A stretch of DNA of 64,000 nucleotides. Origin: CAXTPV01 sp965276715. GTDB taxonomy: Bacteria; Pseudomonadota; Alphaproteobacteria; Acetobacterales; Acetobacteraceae. Of the stretch, positions 17,014-26,581 are shown piece by piece. Below the pieces are notes generated by a model. That model saw nothing but the letters and a program-made list of their open reading frames with translations. It did no database searches and was not told the origin of the DNA. The translations under genes were made by a program, and so were the position numbers. The stretch covers positions 310,001 through 374,000 of the forward strand of contig OZ255622.1 in assembly GCA_965276715.1 (NCBI GenBank), read 5' to 3'. Each line of letters begins with the position of its first letter. The stretch's first letter is position 1.

Positions 17014-18155
17014 AGCCGCTGACTCTCCGGCGCGTCCCGGCTGGGCAAGCCGTTGCACGAAAGACCGACATCGACCCGCGGCAGGTCATCGACGCACTGC
17101 CGCTGGTTGTCCTGGTGCTCGACAGTGACGATCGTATCGAAGCAGCCAACGCAACCGCCGAGCCATTCTTCAGCCTATCGATCGCGTCGCTCACGCAAAT
17201 GAAGTTGCAGGACATCATTCCGAGCGATAGCCCGCTGTTCATGATGGTTCGCCAGGTCCGGTCACGCGGCGGAACGATTGTGGAACACGACCTGACACTT
17301 GAGAGTCCACGCCTGTCCAAGCACGAAGTCATCGCACAAGGCACATTGCTCAGCGAGAATCCGACCTCGGTTCTTCTGACATTGCAGGACAGTTCGAGCC
17401 TTCGGGCACTCGATCGCAGGCTCACATTCCGCAACGCCGCCCGTAGCGTGGCAGGCATGGCAGCAATCCTTGCGCACGAGGTCAAGAACCCGCTCTCAGG
17501 CATTCGCGGGGCTGCGCAGTTGCTGGAGGGAACGGTGGCCTCAGTCGGCGATCGCGAACTCGCCGTTCTGATCCGGGAGGAGGCTGATCGCATCAGACTG
17601 CTCGTCGATAGGATGGAGATGTTCGGCGAGAAGCCAATCGAGCGCCGGCCGGTCAACATCCACCGCGTGCTCGAGCATGTCCGGATGCTGGCTCATTCCG
17701 GCTTCGCCGCCCACATCCGGATCGTCGAGCGATATGACCCGTCATTACCGTCAGTCTTCGGAAATCGGGACCAGCTTGTCCAGGTACTCCTCAATCTCGT
17801 AAAGAACGCGGCCGAAGCGATCAGCTCCGATCCATCAGGTGGCGAGATCACCCTGACCACCGCCTATCGGCACGGCCTGCGCCTCGTCATGCCGGGCTCC
17901 GCAGAGCGTGTTCACCTTCCCCTCCTCGTCACGGTTCGCGATACGGGACCGGGCATTCCCGAGGACATCAAGCCGCATCTGTTCGAGCCCTTCATCACCT
18001 CCAAGCCGTCAGGCAGTGGCCTCGGCCTGGCGCTCGCCGCCAAGATCATCGGCGATCACGGCGGCATGATCGAGATCGACAGTCATGGCGGTAGAACCGA
18101 GGTACGCCTGCATCTCCCGGTGCTTTCGGAAGACTACGACCCAAACCCGAGCTGA
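17010..18155 (+). CDS. ntrB: Nitrogen regulation sensor kinase NtrB (GlnL)
   Basis: Cytosolic histidine kinase/phosphatase that sets NtrC phosphorylation according to nitrogen status via PII. With a TTG start at 17010, overlapping the dusB stop, it has 381 residues, matching the family. Seen: an N-terminal PAS domain (ALPLVVLVLDSDDRIEAANATAEPFF), the phosphorylated His156 in AHEVKNPLSGIRGAAQLLE, N box NLVKNAAEAI, and G boxes DTGPGIPED and GSGLGLALAAKI. The frame is open further upstream inside dusB but that part has no relation to the family. Located 12 bases before ntrC. Confidence 0.93.
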   Translation: MKPLTLRRVPAGQAVARKTDIDPRQVIDALPLVVLVLDSDDRIEAANATAEPFFSLSIASLTQMKLQDIIPSDSPLFMMVRQVRSRGGTIVEHDLTLESPRLSKHEVIAQGTLLSENPTSVLLTLQDSSSLRALDRRLTFRNAARSVAGMAAILAHEVKNPLSGIRGAAQLLEGTVASVGDRELAVLIREEADRIRLLVDRMEMFGEKPIERRPVNIHRVLEHVRMLAHSGFAAHIRIVERYDPSLPSVFGNRDQLVQVLLNLVKNAAEAISSDPSGGEITLTTAYRHGLRLVMPGSAERVHLPLLVTVRDTGPGIPEDIKPHLFEPFITSKPSGSGLGLALAAKIIGDHGGMIEIDSHGGRTEVRLHLPVLSEDYDPNPS

Positions 18156-18167
18156 CGGACAGAGATC

Positions 18168-19619
18168 ATGACCCTGCCGACAGTCCTCGTCGCCGATGAT
18201 GATCGCTCGATCCGGACGGTCTTGACACAGGCCCTCGGCCGGTCTGGCTACCAGGTCAGGACCACTGGCAACGCCACGACGCTCTGGCGATGGGTGGAGG
18301 ACGGGGAGGGCGATCTAGTGATCACTGACGTGGTCATGCCCGATGAGAACGGTCTCGACCTCATCCCGCGGATCAAGCGTATCCGGCCGGAACTACGGGT
18401 CGTTGTGATGAGTGCCCAGTCCACGCTCATCACGGCGGTCAAGGCGACCCAGCGCGGCGCCTTCGAATATCTCCCTAAGCCGTTTGATCTGAAGGAATTA
18501 CTGGCCGTTGTCGGCCGGGCTCTGGCTGCTCCTCCGCCGGCACCGCCAGCCGCGGAGGTACGGGACGCGGAGGAAAAGCTTCCTTTGCTCGGACGGTCGA
18601 TGGCGATGCAGGAGATCTATCGATCGATCGCACGTCTCACGACGGCTGACCTGACAGTGATGGTCAATGGCGAGAGCGGGACCGGAAAGGAGCTCGTCGC
18701 GCGCGCGCTGCACGATTACGGCCGCCGCCGTTCCGGACCCTTCGTTGCGATCAACATGGCGGCCATCCCTCGTGAGTTGATCGAAAGCGAATTGTTCGGC
18801 CACGAGCGCGGTGCCTTCACCGGTGCCACCAACCGGAATCTTGGGCGGTTCGAGCAGGCTGCCGGGGGAACACTGTTCCTCGACGAGATCGGCGACATGC
18901 CGCCCGAGGCGCAAACCCGCCTGCTCCGCGTGTTGCAGGAGGGTGAGTTCAGCACCGTTGGTGGACGGCAACCTATCAAGGCAAACGTCCGCATCGTCGC
19001 CGCGACCCATCGCGACCTCAGGCAGGCGATCCGGACCGGAACGTTCAGGGAGGATTTGTTCTACCGTTTGAACGTCGTGCCGATCAGGCTTCCCCCCTTG
19101 CGCGAGCGCGTCGAGGACATCCCGGTTCTCGCTCGCCACTTCCTCGATCGAGCGCATGAGCATGGGCTGCAAAGCAAGACGCTCACCGAAGCCGCGCTTG
19201 ACAGCCTCCGCGCGCATCGGTGGCCGGGCAACGTCCGTGAGCTCGAAAACCTCATGCGCCGGATCGCGGCACTCTATCCTCAGGAGACGATTGGCGACGA
19301 CATCATCTCCAGCGAACTAGCGGAGGCCACGTCGTTTTCCGACCGCCACAATCAGCCGGATGATGGGAGACAGGAGACACTCGCAGTATCCGTCGAGCGG
19401 CACATCAAGCAATTCTTGTCCGCGAGCAAGGACGGCATGCCCATGCGTGACATCTATGATCGCGTGATCGCCGAAGTCGAACGGCCTCTGATCGCGATGA
19501 CGTTGTCCGCAACCAAGGGAAACCAGATCAAGGCGGCGGCCGTCCTCGGCCTGAACCGCAACACGCTGAGGAAAAAGATCAGGGATCTTGAAATCCCTGT
19601 CGTCAGGGGGCTCGGCTAG
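18168..19619 (+). CDS. ntrC: Nitrogen regulator NtrC (GlnG), sigma-54 activator
   Basis: Response regulator that activates sigma-54 promoters for nitrogen assimilation. The 483-residue product has receiver Asp54 in DLVITDVVMPDENG, Lys in YLPKPFD, an AAA+ domain with Walker A GESGTGKE (residues 168-175), the sigma-54 contact loop GAFTGA (215-220) and Walker B GGTLFLDEIGDMP, then a Fis-type helix-turn-helix (GNQIKAAAVLGLNRNTLRKKI) at the C-terminus. All motifs are intact. Its stop lies just before ntrY, with which it probably shares a transcript. Confidence 0.96.
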   Translation: MTLPTVLVADDDRSIRTVLTQALGRSGYQVRTTGNATTLWRWVEDGEGDLVITDVVMPDENGLDLIPRIKRIRPELRVVVMSAQSTLITAVKATQRGAFEYLPKPFDLKELLAVVGRALAAPPPAPPAAEVRDAEEKLPLLGRSMAMQEIYRSIARLTTADLTVMVNGESGTGKELVARALHDYGRRRSGPFVAINMAAIPRELIESELFGHERGAFTGATNRNLGRFEQAAGGTLFLDEIGDMPPEAQTRLLRVLQEGEFSTVGGRQPIKANVRIVAATHRDLRQAIRTGTFREDLFYRLNVVPIRLPPLRERVEDIPVLARHFLDRAHEHGLQSKTLTEAALDSLRAHRWPGNVRELENLMRRIAALYPQETIGDDIISSELAEATSFSDRHNQPDDGRQETLAVSVERHIKQFLSASKDGMPMRDIYDRVIAEVERPLIAMTLSATKGNQIKAAAVLGLNRNTLRKKIRDLEIPVVRGLG

Positions 19620-19659
19620 GGATGCAGGCGATGCCCGCTGGCGTCGGCCGCAGGACGTG

Positions 19660-21873
19660 ATGGACGCGCTGCCACCCTCGCCACGGGCCAAGGGACCGAT
19701 CGCCGACCGCAAGCGGCATCTGCTTGTCGACCTGCTGCCCGGGAAGGTCGCGACGTTCGTACTGGCGAGCGTGGCACTCATCACCGGCATCGCCACCTTC
19801 ATCCTTTTGTCCGGCGGCCTGTCGCTGACCCGCCATCCGCATGTCGACATCTTCCTTCTCATCGCGAACACCGCGGCGCTGCTTCTTCTCGGGCTGGCTC
19901 TCGCGGGCCGGGTCGCGCGCGTCTGGATCGATCGACGCCGGGGATTGGCCGGAGCCCGCCTCCACGTGCGTCTCGTCATGTTGTTCAGCGTCGTCGCGAT
20001 CACCCCGACCGTGGTCGTCGCCCTCTTCGCGACCGTCCTGTTCCAGGTCGGGATACAAGCCTGGTTCAACGACCGTGTCCGAACGGCTCTCGCAGAAAGC
20101 CTGCAGGCGGCCCGTGGTTATCTGACTGAGCATAATGACGCGATCCGATCGGACGCCGTGAACTTGGCCGACGATCTTGCGATGGCGCACGCCGGCGAAC
20201 TGGTCATCTCAGACCCGGAAGAGGTGACACGGATCCTGTTCGATCAGAGTGCGTTGAACGGGCTTTCCGAGGCGATGATCTTTGATCCGGTCACTGGGCA
20301 GATCATGGCAGCGATGAGCAGCAGGCCAGCGCCATTGCCGCCAGCCTCTGCTCTGTTGAAGGCTCGATCGGGTGAAGTGGCCGTTATCGACAGTCCGGAC
20401 CATACGACCGTGCGTGCGCTGATTCTTCTCAAAGCGCCCGAGATGCTCGTCCTGATGATTGCGCGGCCGGTCGACTCGACGATCCTTGGTCACATGCAAC
20501 GCACTGAGGAGGCAGTCGGCGAATATAACAGACTCGACCGGCATCGATCCGGCCTGCAGGTCACCTTCGTCCTGATCTTTATCCTCGTCGCACTTCTCGT
20601 TCTATCCGCGGCGGTGCTTTTCGGCCTCGTGCTTGCCAATCAGATCGCCCGCCCGCTCGGGACATTGATCGTTGCAGCCGAAAGGGTGCGCACAGGCGAT
20701 TTGGCGGTTCGTGTGCCTGAACGGGACGCAGACGACGAGGTGGCAGGCCTGTCGCGAGCCTTCAACCGGATGACGGATCAACTCGCCGCACAGCGCACCG
20801 AATTGATGGCAGCCTACAGTCAGATCGATGAACGAAGGCGCTTCACGGAGACGGTGTTATCAGGCGTTTCAGCTGGAGTGATCGGGCTGGACGTCGAGCA
20901 GCGGATCGAGCTTCCAAACCGCGTCGCCAGCGATCTCTTGGGTACGGATCTACTGGCAGCGGTGGCACGAAAGTTAGCCGACTTGGCACCCGAGCTGACG
21001 CCTTTACTCGAAGTCGCAGCGAAAGCGCCGGAGCGCGCCCACACCGCGGAGGTTCAAATCGGTCCTGCAGGCCGGCGGCGTACACTGCTGGTCCGTATTG
21101 GAACAGAAGTCCGAGGCGGACACCTCGATGGCTTTGTTGTCACCTTCGACGACATCACCGAGTTGCAGGCCGCCCAGCGGAAGGCGGCCTGGGCAGACAT
21201 CGCCAGACGGATCGCACACGAAATCAAGAATCCACTGACGCCGATCCAGCTTTCTGCCGAACGTCTCAAGCGTCGCTTCTTGCGCGAGATCGCGTCCGAT
21301 CCGGAGACGTTCTGTCAGTGCGCCGACACCATAATCCGTCACGTCGGCGACATCGGGAGGATGGTCGACGAGTTCTCGGCCTTCGCCCGGATGCCGCAGC
21401 CGGCGATCAAGCGTGAGGATGTGGGACGGATCGCCCGGGAGGCCATCATTCTGCAGCGCGACGCCTTCCCGCGAATCGCTTGGCAGACAGATATTCCCGA
21501 GGTGGGGCCGATAGTGCCCTGCGACCGCCGCCTCATCGGGCAGGCCCTGACCAATCTTCTTCTGAACGCCGCCGACGCAGTCGCCATGAGCGACCGTAAG
21601 GGTGTCGGACACATCCGGCTGTCAGTTTGTCAAGCCGCGTGCACGGTATCCCTCACGGTTCGGGATGATGGTCTAGGTCTTCCTGACGACGATCACGCAC
21701 GTCTGACGGAGCCCTACGTCACCCACAAACCCAAGGGCACCGGCCTAGGGCTTGCCATTGTAAAGAAGATAATGGAGGACCATGGCGGATCGCTCGCGCT
21801 CGATAACCGAGCGGACGATGAAGGAGCGGTTGCGACCTTGACCTTGCCTGTAAGAGACGGCGATGGCGTATGA
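19660..21873 (+). CDS. ntrY: Membrane sensor histidine kinase NtrY
   Basis: Transmembrane kinase of the NtrYX system, linked in alphaproteobacteria to nitrogen, redox and envelope control. From ATG 19660 it has 737 residues: about four N-terminal membrane segments (residues 30-115), a periplasmic loop, a further membrane segment before the HAMP domain (QIARPLGTLIVAAERVRTGD), a PAS domain, His520 in AHEIKNPLTPIQLSAERLK, N box NLLLNAADAV and G2 box GTGLGLAIVKKI. An upstream TTG (19588) inside ntrC would add 24 residues and cannot be excluded. It overlaps ntrX by 11 bases. GC content begins to fall along this gene. Confidence 0.93.
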   Translation: MDALPPSPRAKGPIADRKRHLLVDLLPGKVATFVLASVALITGIATFILLSGGLSLTRHPHVDIFLLIANTAALLLLGLALAGRVARVWIDRRRGLAGARLHVRLVMLFSVVAITPTVVVALFATVLFQVGIQAWFNDRVRTALAESLQAARGYLTEHNDAIRSDAVNLADDLAMAHAGELVISDPEEVTRILFDQSALNGLSEAMIFDPVTGQIMAAMSSRPAPLPPASALLKARSGEVAVIDSPDHTTVRALILLKAPEMLVLMIARPVDSTILGHMQRTEEAVGEYNRLDRHRSGLQVTFVLIFILVALLVLSAAVLFGLVLANQIARPLGTLIVAAERVRTGDLAVRVPERDADDEVAGLSRAFNRMTDQLAAQRTELMAAYSQIDERRRFTETVLSGVSAGVIGLDVEQRIELPNRVASDLLGTDLLAAVARKLADLAPELTPLLEVAAKAPERAHTAEVQIGPAGRRRTLLVRIGTEVRGGHLDGFVVTFDDITELQAAQRKAAWADIARRIAHEIKNPLTPIQLSAERLKRRFLREIASDPETFCQCADTIIRHVGDIGRMVDEFSAFARMPQPAIKREDVGRIAREAIILQRDAFPRIAWQTDIPEVGPIVPCDRRLIGQALTNLLLNAADAVAMSDRKGVGHIRLSVCQAACTVSLTVRDDGLGLPDDDHARLTEPYVTHKPKGTGLGLAIVKKIMEDHGGSLALDNRADDEGAVATLTLPVRDGDGV

Positions 21874-23257
21874 AATTCTGATCGTCGACGACGAACCGGA
21901 CATCCGGCTACTCATCGAGGGGATCCTGCGGGACGAGGGGTATGAGACCCGTCAGGCGGGTGACTCGGATGCTGCTATCGCGGCGTTCCGGGCACGCCGC
22001 CCGGCGCTCGTTGTGCTTGACGTTTGGCTGCAAGGCTCCCGCCTCGATGGATTGGGGATTTTGCAGGCGATCTGTGATGAAACGCCACCGATACCCGTGA
22101 TCATGATCTCCGGTCACGGGACCATCGAGACAGCCGTGACCGCAATTCAACGCGGGGCCTACGATTTCATCGAGAAGCCGTTCCAGTCGGACCGCCTCCT
22201 TCTTTGTCTAAATCGTGCGTTGGAGGCCGCCCGGCTCGAGCGGGAAAACGCCGAGCTGCGCCTGCGGGCTGGACCAGACAATCGTCTTGAAGGCGATAGT
22301 CAGGCCATTGCCGCCGTCCGTCAGCAGATAGACCGGGTTGCGCCGACCGGCTCCCGAGTCCTTATTTCCGGTGCAGCAGGGGTGGGGAAGGAGGTTGCTG
22401 CCCGCATGGTCCACGCGCGCTCGCGGCGCTCTGACGGTCCCTTTGTCGCATTGAATTGCGCGACCTTGGCGCCCGGGCGTTTCGAAGAGGAGCTTTTCGG
22501 TCTTGAGGGGAGTGCGGACGCAAGCGTGAAGCGACGGACAGGCCTCCTCGAACGCGCCCACGGTGGCACGCTTCTTCTCGACGAAATCAGTGACATGCCA
22601 ATCGAGACACAGGGCAAGATCGTCAGGGCTTTGCAGGATCAGACCTTCGAACGGCTCGGCGGTTCCTCGCGCGTCAAGGTAGACGTTCGCGTACTTGCGA
22701 CCACGAACCGTGACCTGCAGACGGAAATCGCAGCGGGTCGGCTCCGGGAAGACCTCTATTACAGATTGGCAGTTGTCCCACTCCGATTGCCATCGTTGCG
22801 GGAACGGCGAGAAGACATTCCTGAATTAGCCCGGAGCTTCATTGCTCGGTCGGCCGAGACGGCTGGAATACCGCGCCGTCAATTGTCGGCGGATGCCCTT
22901 GCGGCAATGCAAAGCTATGATTGGCCCGGTAACGTTCGCCAATTGCGCAATACGATCGACTGGCTGTTGATTATGGCCCCAGGAACGTCGGCGGAACCGA
23001 TCAGAGCAGAGATGCTTCCGCCAGAAATCAGCCAGGGCGCTCCTATCCTGCTGAATTTTGATCCGGGCGCCGATGTCATCGGGCTGCCACTTCGCGAGGC
23101 GCGCGATCTCTTCGAAACGCAGTATCTGCAAGCTCAGCTTGTCCGTTTTGGAGGCAACATCAGCCGGACCGCTGGTTTTGTCGGCATGGAGCGCAGTGCT
23201 TTGCATCGGAAACTTAAACAGCTAGGTGTTAATTCGGAGGAGCGGCAGGCAAGCTAG
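21863..23257 (+). CDS. ntrX: Response regulator NtrX
   Basis: Partner of NtrY. Receiver domain with Asp53 in ALVVLDVWLQG and Lys in FIEKPFQ; central AAA+-like domain with a Walker-A-like GAAGVGKE and GGTLLLDEISDMP; C-terminal Fis-type helix-turn-helix (ISRTAGFVGMERSALHRKLKQLG). The segment where NtrC has GAFTGA reads LFGLEGSADASVKRRTG, so sigma-54 remodelling is not expected; this is usual for alphaproteobacterial NtrX, which often works with sigma-70 promoters or as a repressor. The 464 residues are normal. The following hfq starts 115 bases downstream. Confidence 0.94.
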   Translation: MAYEILIVDDEPDIRLLIEGILRDEGYETRQAGDSDAAIAAFRARRPALVVLDVWLQGSRLDGLGILQAICDETPPIPVIMISGHGTIETAVTAIQRGAYDFIEKPFQSDRLLLCLNRALEAARLERENAELRLRAGPDNRLEGDSQAIAAVRQQIDRVAPTGSRVLISGAAGVGKEVAARMVHARSRRSDGPFVALNCATLAPGRFEEELFGLEGSADASVKRRTGLLERAHGGTLLLDEISDMPIETQGKIVRALQDQTFERLGGSSRVKVDVRVLATTNRDLQTEIAAGRLREDLYYRLAVVPLRLPSLRERREDIPELARSFIARSAETAGIPRRQLSADALAAMQSYDWPGNVRQLRNTIDWLLIMAPGTSAEPIRAEMLPPEISQGAPILLNFDPGADVIGLPLREARDLFETQYLQAQLVRFGGNISRTAGFVGMERSALHRKLKQLGVNSEERQAS

Positions 23258-23372
23258 CCTTCCGGGTTGGTCGGTTCGACCCTCCCTTCTTCATTCAGGC
23301 GTTGCGGAGCAGCAAGGCATGACGAAGTCCAACGGCAGATGGCACCGCCCCTGAAAAGCAAGAGGATCAGCC

Positions 23373-23669
23373 TTGGCAAACGAACGAGCACAGAATGTCC
23401 AGGACGTGTTTCTCAATCACGTCCGAAAAGGAAAGACCCCAGTCACCGTTTTCCTTGTCAATGGGGTAAAGCTTCAAGGCATCATAACTTGGTTTGACAA
23501 TTTCTCGGTTTTGCTTCGGCGAGACGGCCACACGCAACTTGTCTACAAACACGCAATTAGTACCGTCATGCCTGGAGCTCCGATCCAGCTCTTTGATCCG
23601 ACCAAAGAGGCGATCGGTGCGCCCGTCAATCCAGGCCGCGAACCTGGATTGACCGGCGAAGCCACCTGA
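23373..23669 (+). CDS. hfq: RNA chaperone Hfq
   Basis: Sm-like hexameric RNA-binding protein used by small RNAs. The start is TTG with AGAGGA about seven bases upstream; it gives MANERAQNVQDVFLNHVRKG, the normal N-terminus. Sm1 has TPVTVFLVNGVKLQG, WFDNFSVLL follows, and Sm2 has the uridine-binding VYKHAIST (Tyr58, Lys59, His60). The 98-residue length includes a C-terminal tail (DPTKEAIGAPVNPGREPGLT) that is probably disordered. Next to hflX, as in very many proteobacteria. A rare start codon on such an abundant protein could limit its level. Confidence 0.97.
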   Translation: MANERAQNVQDVFLNHVRKGKTPVTVFLVNGVKLQGIITWFDNFSVLLRRDGHTQLVYKHAISTVMPGAPIQLFDPTKEAIGAPVNPGREPGLTGEAT

Positions 23670-23679
23670 TCAGACCGTT

Positions 23680-24978
23680 TTGAAGATCAGTGAGGCGCCA
23701 ACGAGAGCGGCGGTTCTGCTCCCTTGGGAGCAACACGGAAGCCTGAGAAGCGCCGACGCCAGGCTAGCCGAGGCCGTTGGGCTCGCCCGGTCGATCGATC
23801 TCGTTATCGTCTACGAAAGCATCTTCCAGCTCCGGCGACGCCGGCCTTCAACACTGCTCGGCGAGGGACAGATCGAGGAGCTGCGCGAACAGTTCGTGGC
23901 GGCGGATGCGTCCCTCGTCGTCCTGGACGCGATCATCAGCCCCGTACAGCAGCGTAATCTCGAGCGCGCCTGGAACTGCAAGGTCATCGATCGAAGCGGC
24001 CTCATCCTCGATATTTTTGGCGAGCGGGCGGCGACCCGAGAGGGGGTCCTTCAGGTCGAGCTTGCACATCTCGCTTACCAGCGGTCTCGACTTGTACGGT
24101 CATGGACACATCTCGGGCGGCAACGTGGTGGATTCGGTTTCCTCGGCGGCCCAGGCGAAACCCAGATCGAGGCCGATCGACGGCTCATCGATGAACGTCT
24201 GGTGAGAACCAAACGAGAACTGGAGAATGTACGCCGCACACGGGGATTGCATCGAACAGCTCGACAGAAGGTACCGCTGCCTGTCATCGCCTTGGTTGGT
24301 TACACAAATGCCGGCAAATCCACGTTGTTCAATGTGATGACAGGGGCATCGGTCACGGCGAAAGACCAGCTCTTTGCGACTCTGGATCCGACCATGCGAG
24401 AGCTTCGTCTGCCATCTGGTCGGAGGGCAATCCTGTCCGATACAGTTGGTTTTGTCAGCGAGCTGCCCACCGAGCTGATTGCGGCATTCAGGGCAACCCT
24501 GGAAGAGGTCGGCGCGGCCGATATCATACTGCACGTTCGTGACGCAGCGCATCCCGAAGGCTTGGCACAGCGAAGCGACGTCAGGGCCGTTCTAGAAGGC
24601 ATGGTGGAAGACTTGATCCTCGACGCCGATTGGCCAGTCAGAACCATCGAGGTTCTCAACAAGATCGACCTTCTGCGGACAATCGATCTATCCGATCCGG
24701 AGCCTCAAGCTGCCCAAGTCTCGGCGTTTTCTGGAGCAGGTATCCCTGGATTGCTCAAAGCCATAGACGATCGGCTTTCCGTTGGAATGGAAATGGTGTC
24801 GTACATCCTCGACCAGTCCGACGGCGCACGCCTGTCATGGTTGTACGATCACGGCGAGGTGATCAGCCGGGACGATGGTGACGAGGGAGTCAGGCTTCAG
24901 GTCAGGCTGTTTCCATCAGATCGGGGCCGGTTCGAGAGGCACGCACACGCGGACAACGCCATCAACCCGAAAGACTGA
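23680..24978 (+). CDS. hflX: Ribosome-associated GTPase HflX
   Basis: GTPase that splits stalled or stressed 70S ribosomes. From TTG 23680 it has 432 residues. The N-terminal ATP/ribosome-binding domain contains GEGQIEELRE, DRSGLILDIFGERA and GGFGFLGGPGETQIE; a coiled linker (RLIDERLVRTKRELE) precedes the G domain with G1 GYTNAGKST (from residue 207), G3 DTVGF, G4 NKID and G5-like VSAFSG. It starts 10 bases after the hfq stop, so the pair is an operon. Convergent with spoVR. Confidence 0.95.
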   Translation: MKISEAPTRAAVLLPWEQHGSLRSADARLAEAVGLARSIDLVIVYESIFQLRRRRPSTLLGEGQIEELREQFVAADASLVVLDAIISPVQQRNLERAWNCKVIDRSGLILDIFGERAATREGVLQVELAHLAYQRSRLVRSWTHLGRQRGGFGFLGGPGETQIEADRRLIDERLVRTKRELENVRRTRGLHRTARQKVPLPVIALVGYTNAGKSTLFNVMTGASVTAKDQLFATLDPTMRELRLPSGRRAILSDTVGFVSELPTELIAAFRATLEEVGAADIILHVRDAAHPEGLAQRSDVRAVLEGMVEDLILDADWPVRTIEVLNKIDLLRTIDLSDPEPQAAQVSAFSGAGIPGLLKAIDDRLSVGMEMVSYILDQSDGARLSWLYDHGEVISRDDGDEGVRLQVRLFPSDRGRFERHAHADNAINPKD

Positions 24979-24996
24979 CTCGAACGAGCCAAAAGT

Positions 24997-25014
24997 GCAT
25001 AAGATATATTATGC
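24997..25014. terminator. AT-rich hairpin between hflX and spoVR
   Basis: Six-base arms GCATAA/TTATGC around GATATA lie between convergent stops at 24978 and 25022. The stem is short and AT-rich; it could act as a weak bidirectional terminator. Confidence 0.3.
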
Positions 25015-25021
25015 CAACCCG

Positions 25022-26581
25022 TTAGTTGACCTTTCTGTCCACCGAAGGATGCGCCGCCTGGCGAGCGAGCAAAGCCTCGGTCTGGTCATCTGTCTCAACC
25101 AACTTCACCTCGTAGCCCCAGAGATCAGCCAACGCGCGTAGCGTAAACTCGGCATCCTTCTTTTGCAGCGTCAGGCCTGTTCTGGTGCGGTGCTCGACAT
25201 GCAGACACCGATCTCCGGCGAGATCAACATCGACGATCTGGATGTCCGGAGAGTATCGACTAGGGTCATATGCTCGTGACAGCGACCGTCTAATCTCGCG
25301 ATAGCCTGCCTCGTCGTGGATCGCATCGACGAGAAGATAAGGCTTCGCGGCATCGTCGAGCAGCTTGAACATCCGAAACTGCCGCATGACGGCCGGCGAG
25401 AGAAACTGGAGAATAAAGCTCTCATCCCGATACTCTGCCCACGCGTGCTTGAGGACCTTTAGCGGTTCCTGACAACCAGCGATGTCTGGAAACCACCGGC
25501 GATCCTCGTCTGTGGGTTCCATGCACATCCGGCTGATATCCGACATCATCGCGAAACCAAGCGCATACGGGTTGAAACCGGAAGCCGCCGGGTGGTCATA
25601 ATTTGGCTGCATCGTGACGTTTGTCGTTGAATGCATGACTTCAAGAAACGCGGCATCATCAATCTGCTCCGTCTCGTAAAGCCTCTGCATGATATGGTGG
25701 TGGACCCAGGTCGCACAGCCCTCGTTCATCATCTTGACTTGGGGCTGAGGATAGAAATACTGCGCGATAAGTCGGACGATCCTGATAACCTCGCGTTCCC
25801 ACCGTTCGAGCTTCGGTGCGCTTTTCTCCAAGAAATAGAGGACGTTTTCCTCGGGGAGACCCAGCCGCCTTCGCCTGTCATTTGACGGATCGATGCGGTC
25901 CGCTGAACGTGACAGCGGCAGCGTGCGCCACAAATCGTTGAAGGTTCGCGCCTCGTGATCACGACGTTGCTGATCGCGTAGATGCTCAGATTTCAGATCC
26001 AGAGGACGCGCTCCGGAATGCCGGTGCACGGCCTGTCCTTGCAACGCGTGAGCAGCATCGACGATCCTTTCGACGGCTCGATGACCGTGGGCCTCTTCAC
26101 ATCGTGCAATATAACTTTGCGCAAACCCGAGATAGTCAAGTATACCCGATGGCTCGGTCCACTGCTGGAAGACGCGGTTACTCTTGAAGAAATGGTTGTG
26201 TCCAAACGCCGCGTGCGCAATGACCAGCGCCTGCATCGTCGCCGTATTTTCTTCCATCAAATACGAGATGCACGGGTTGGAGTTGATGACAACCTCGTAG
26301 GCTAACCCCATCATGCCACGACGATAAGCGTTCTCGTTGCTTACGAAACGCTTGCCAAATGACCAATGTTTGTAGATGACCGGCATGCCGCCTGATGTAT
26401 AGACATCCAGCATCTGTTCCGCGGTGATCAGCTCGATCCGATTGGGATAAATATCAAGGCCGAGCTCGTCCGAAGAGATTCGCTCAATGGCATCGTAGGA
26501 CTTCTGAATGGTGTCGAACGTCCAATCGACCCCCTTGAACAACAGCGACTCCGACCGACTACCAGATGAGACAAACGTCAA
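25022..26581 (-). CDS. SpoVR family protein (YcgB)
   Basis: Member of the SpoVR/YcgB family, 519 residues, usual length. Seen: WTFDTIQKSYDAIERI, the conserved GMPVIYKHWSFGKRF near residue 88, HNHFFKSN, NEGCATWVHHHIM and the ending region with DVDLAGDRCLHVEH. The biochemical role is unknown. In proteobacteria the gene usually accompanies prkA (yeaG) and yeaH and is induced in starvation and stationary phase; that trio is intact here. Its start overlaps the yeaH stop by four bases, so it is the last gene of the operon. Confidence 0.93.
   Translation of the reverse strand: MTFVSSGSRSESLLFKGVDWTFDTIQKSYDAIERISSDELGLDIYPNRIELITAEQMLDVYTSGGMPVIYKHWSFGKRFVSNENAYRRGMMGLAYEVVINSNPCISYLMEENTATMQALVIAHAAFGHNHFFKSNRVFQQWTEPSGILDYLGFAQSYIARCEEAHGHRAVERIVDAAHALQGQAVHRHSGARPLDLKSEHLRDQQRRDHEARTFNDLWRTLPLSRSADRIDPSNDRRRRLGLPEENVLYFLEKSAPKLERWEREVIRIVRLIAQYFYPQPQVKMMNEGCATWVHHHIMQRLYETEQIDDAAFLEVMHSTTNVTMQPNYDHPAASGFNPYALGFAMMSDISRMCMEPTDEDRRWFPDIAGCQEPLKVLKHAWAEYRDESFILQFLSPAVMRQFRMFKLLDDAAKPYLLVDAIHDEAGYREIRRSLSRAYDPSRYSPDIQIVDVDLAGDRCLHVEHRTRTGLTLQKKDAEFTLRALADLWGYEVKLVETDDQTEALLARQAAHPSVDRKVN

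Noticed and set aside
21863..23257. Lack of GAFTGA in NtrX as evidence of decay
   Set aside because: Known and usual feature of alphaproteobacterial NtrX.
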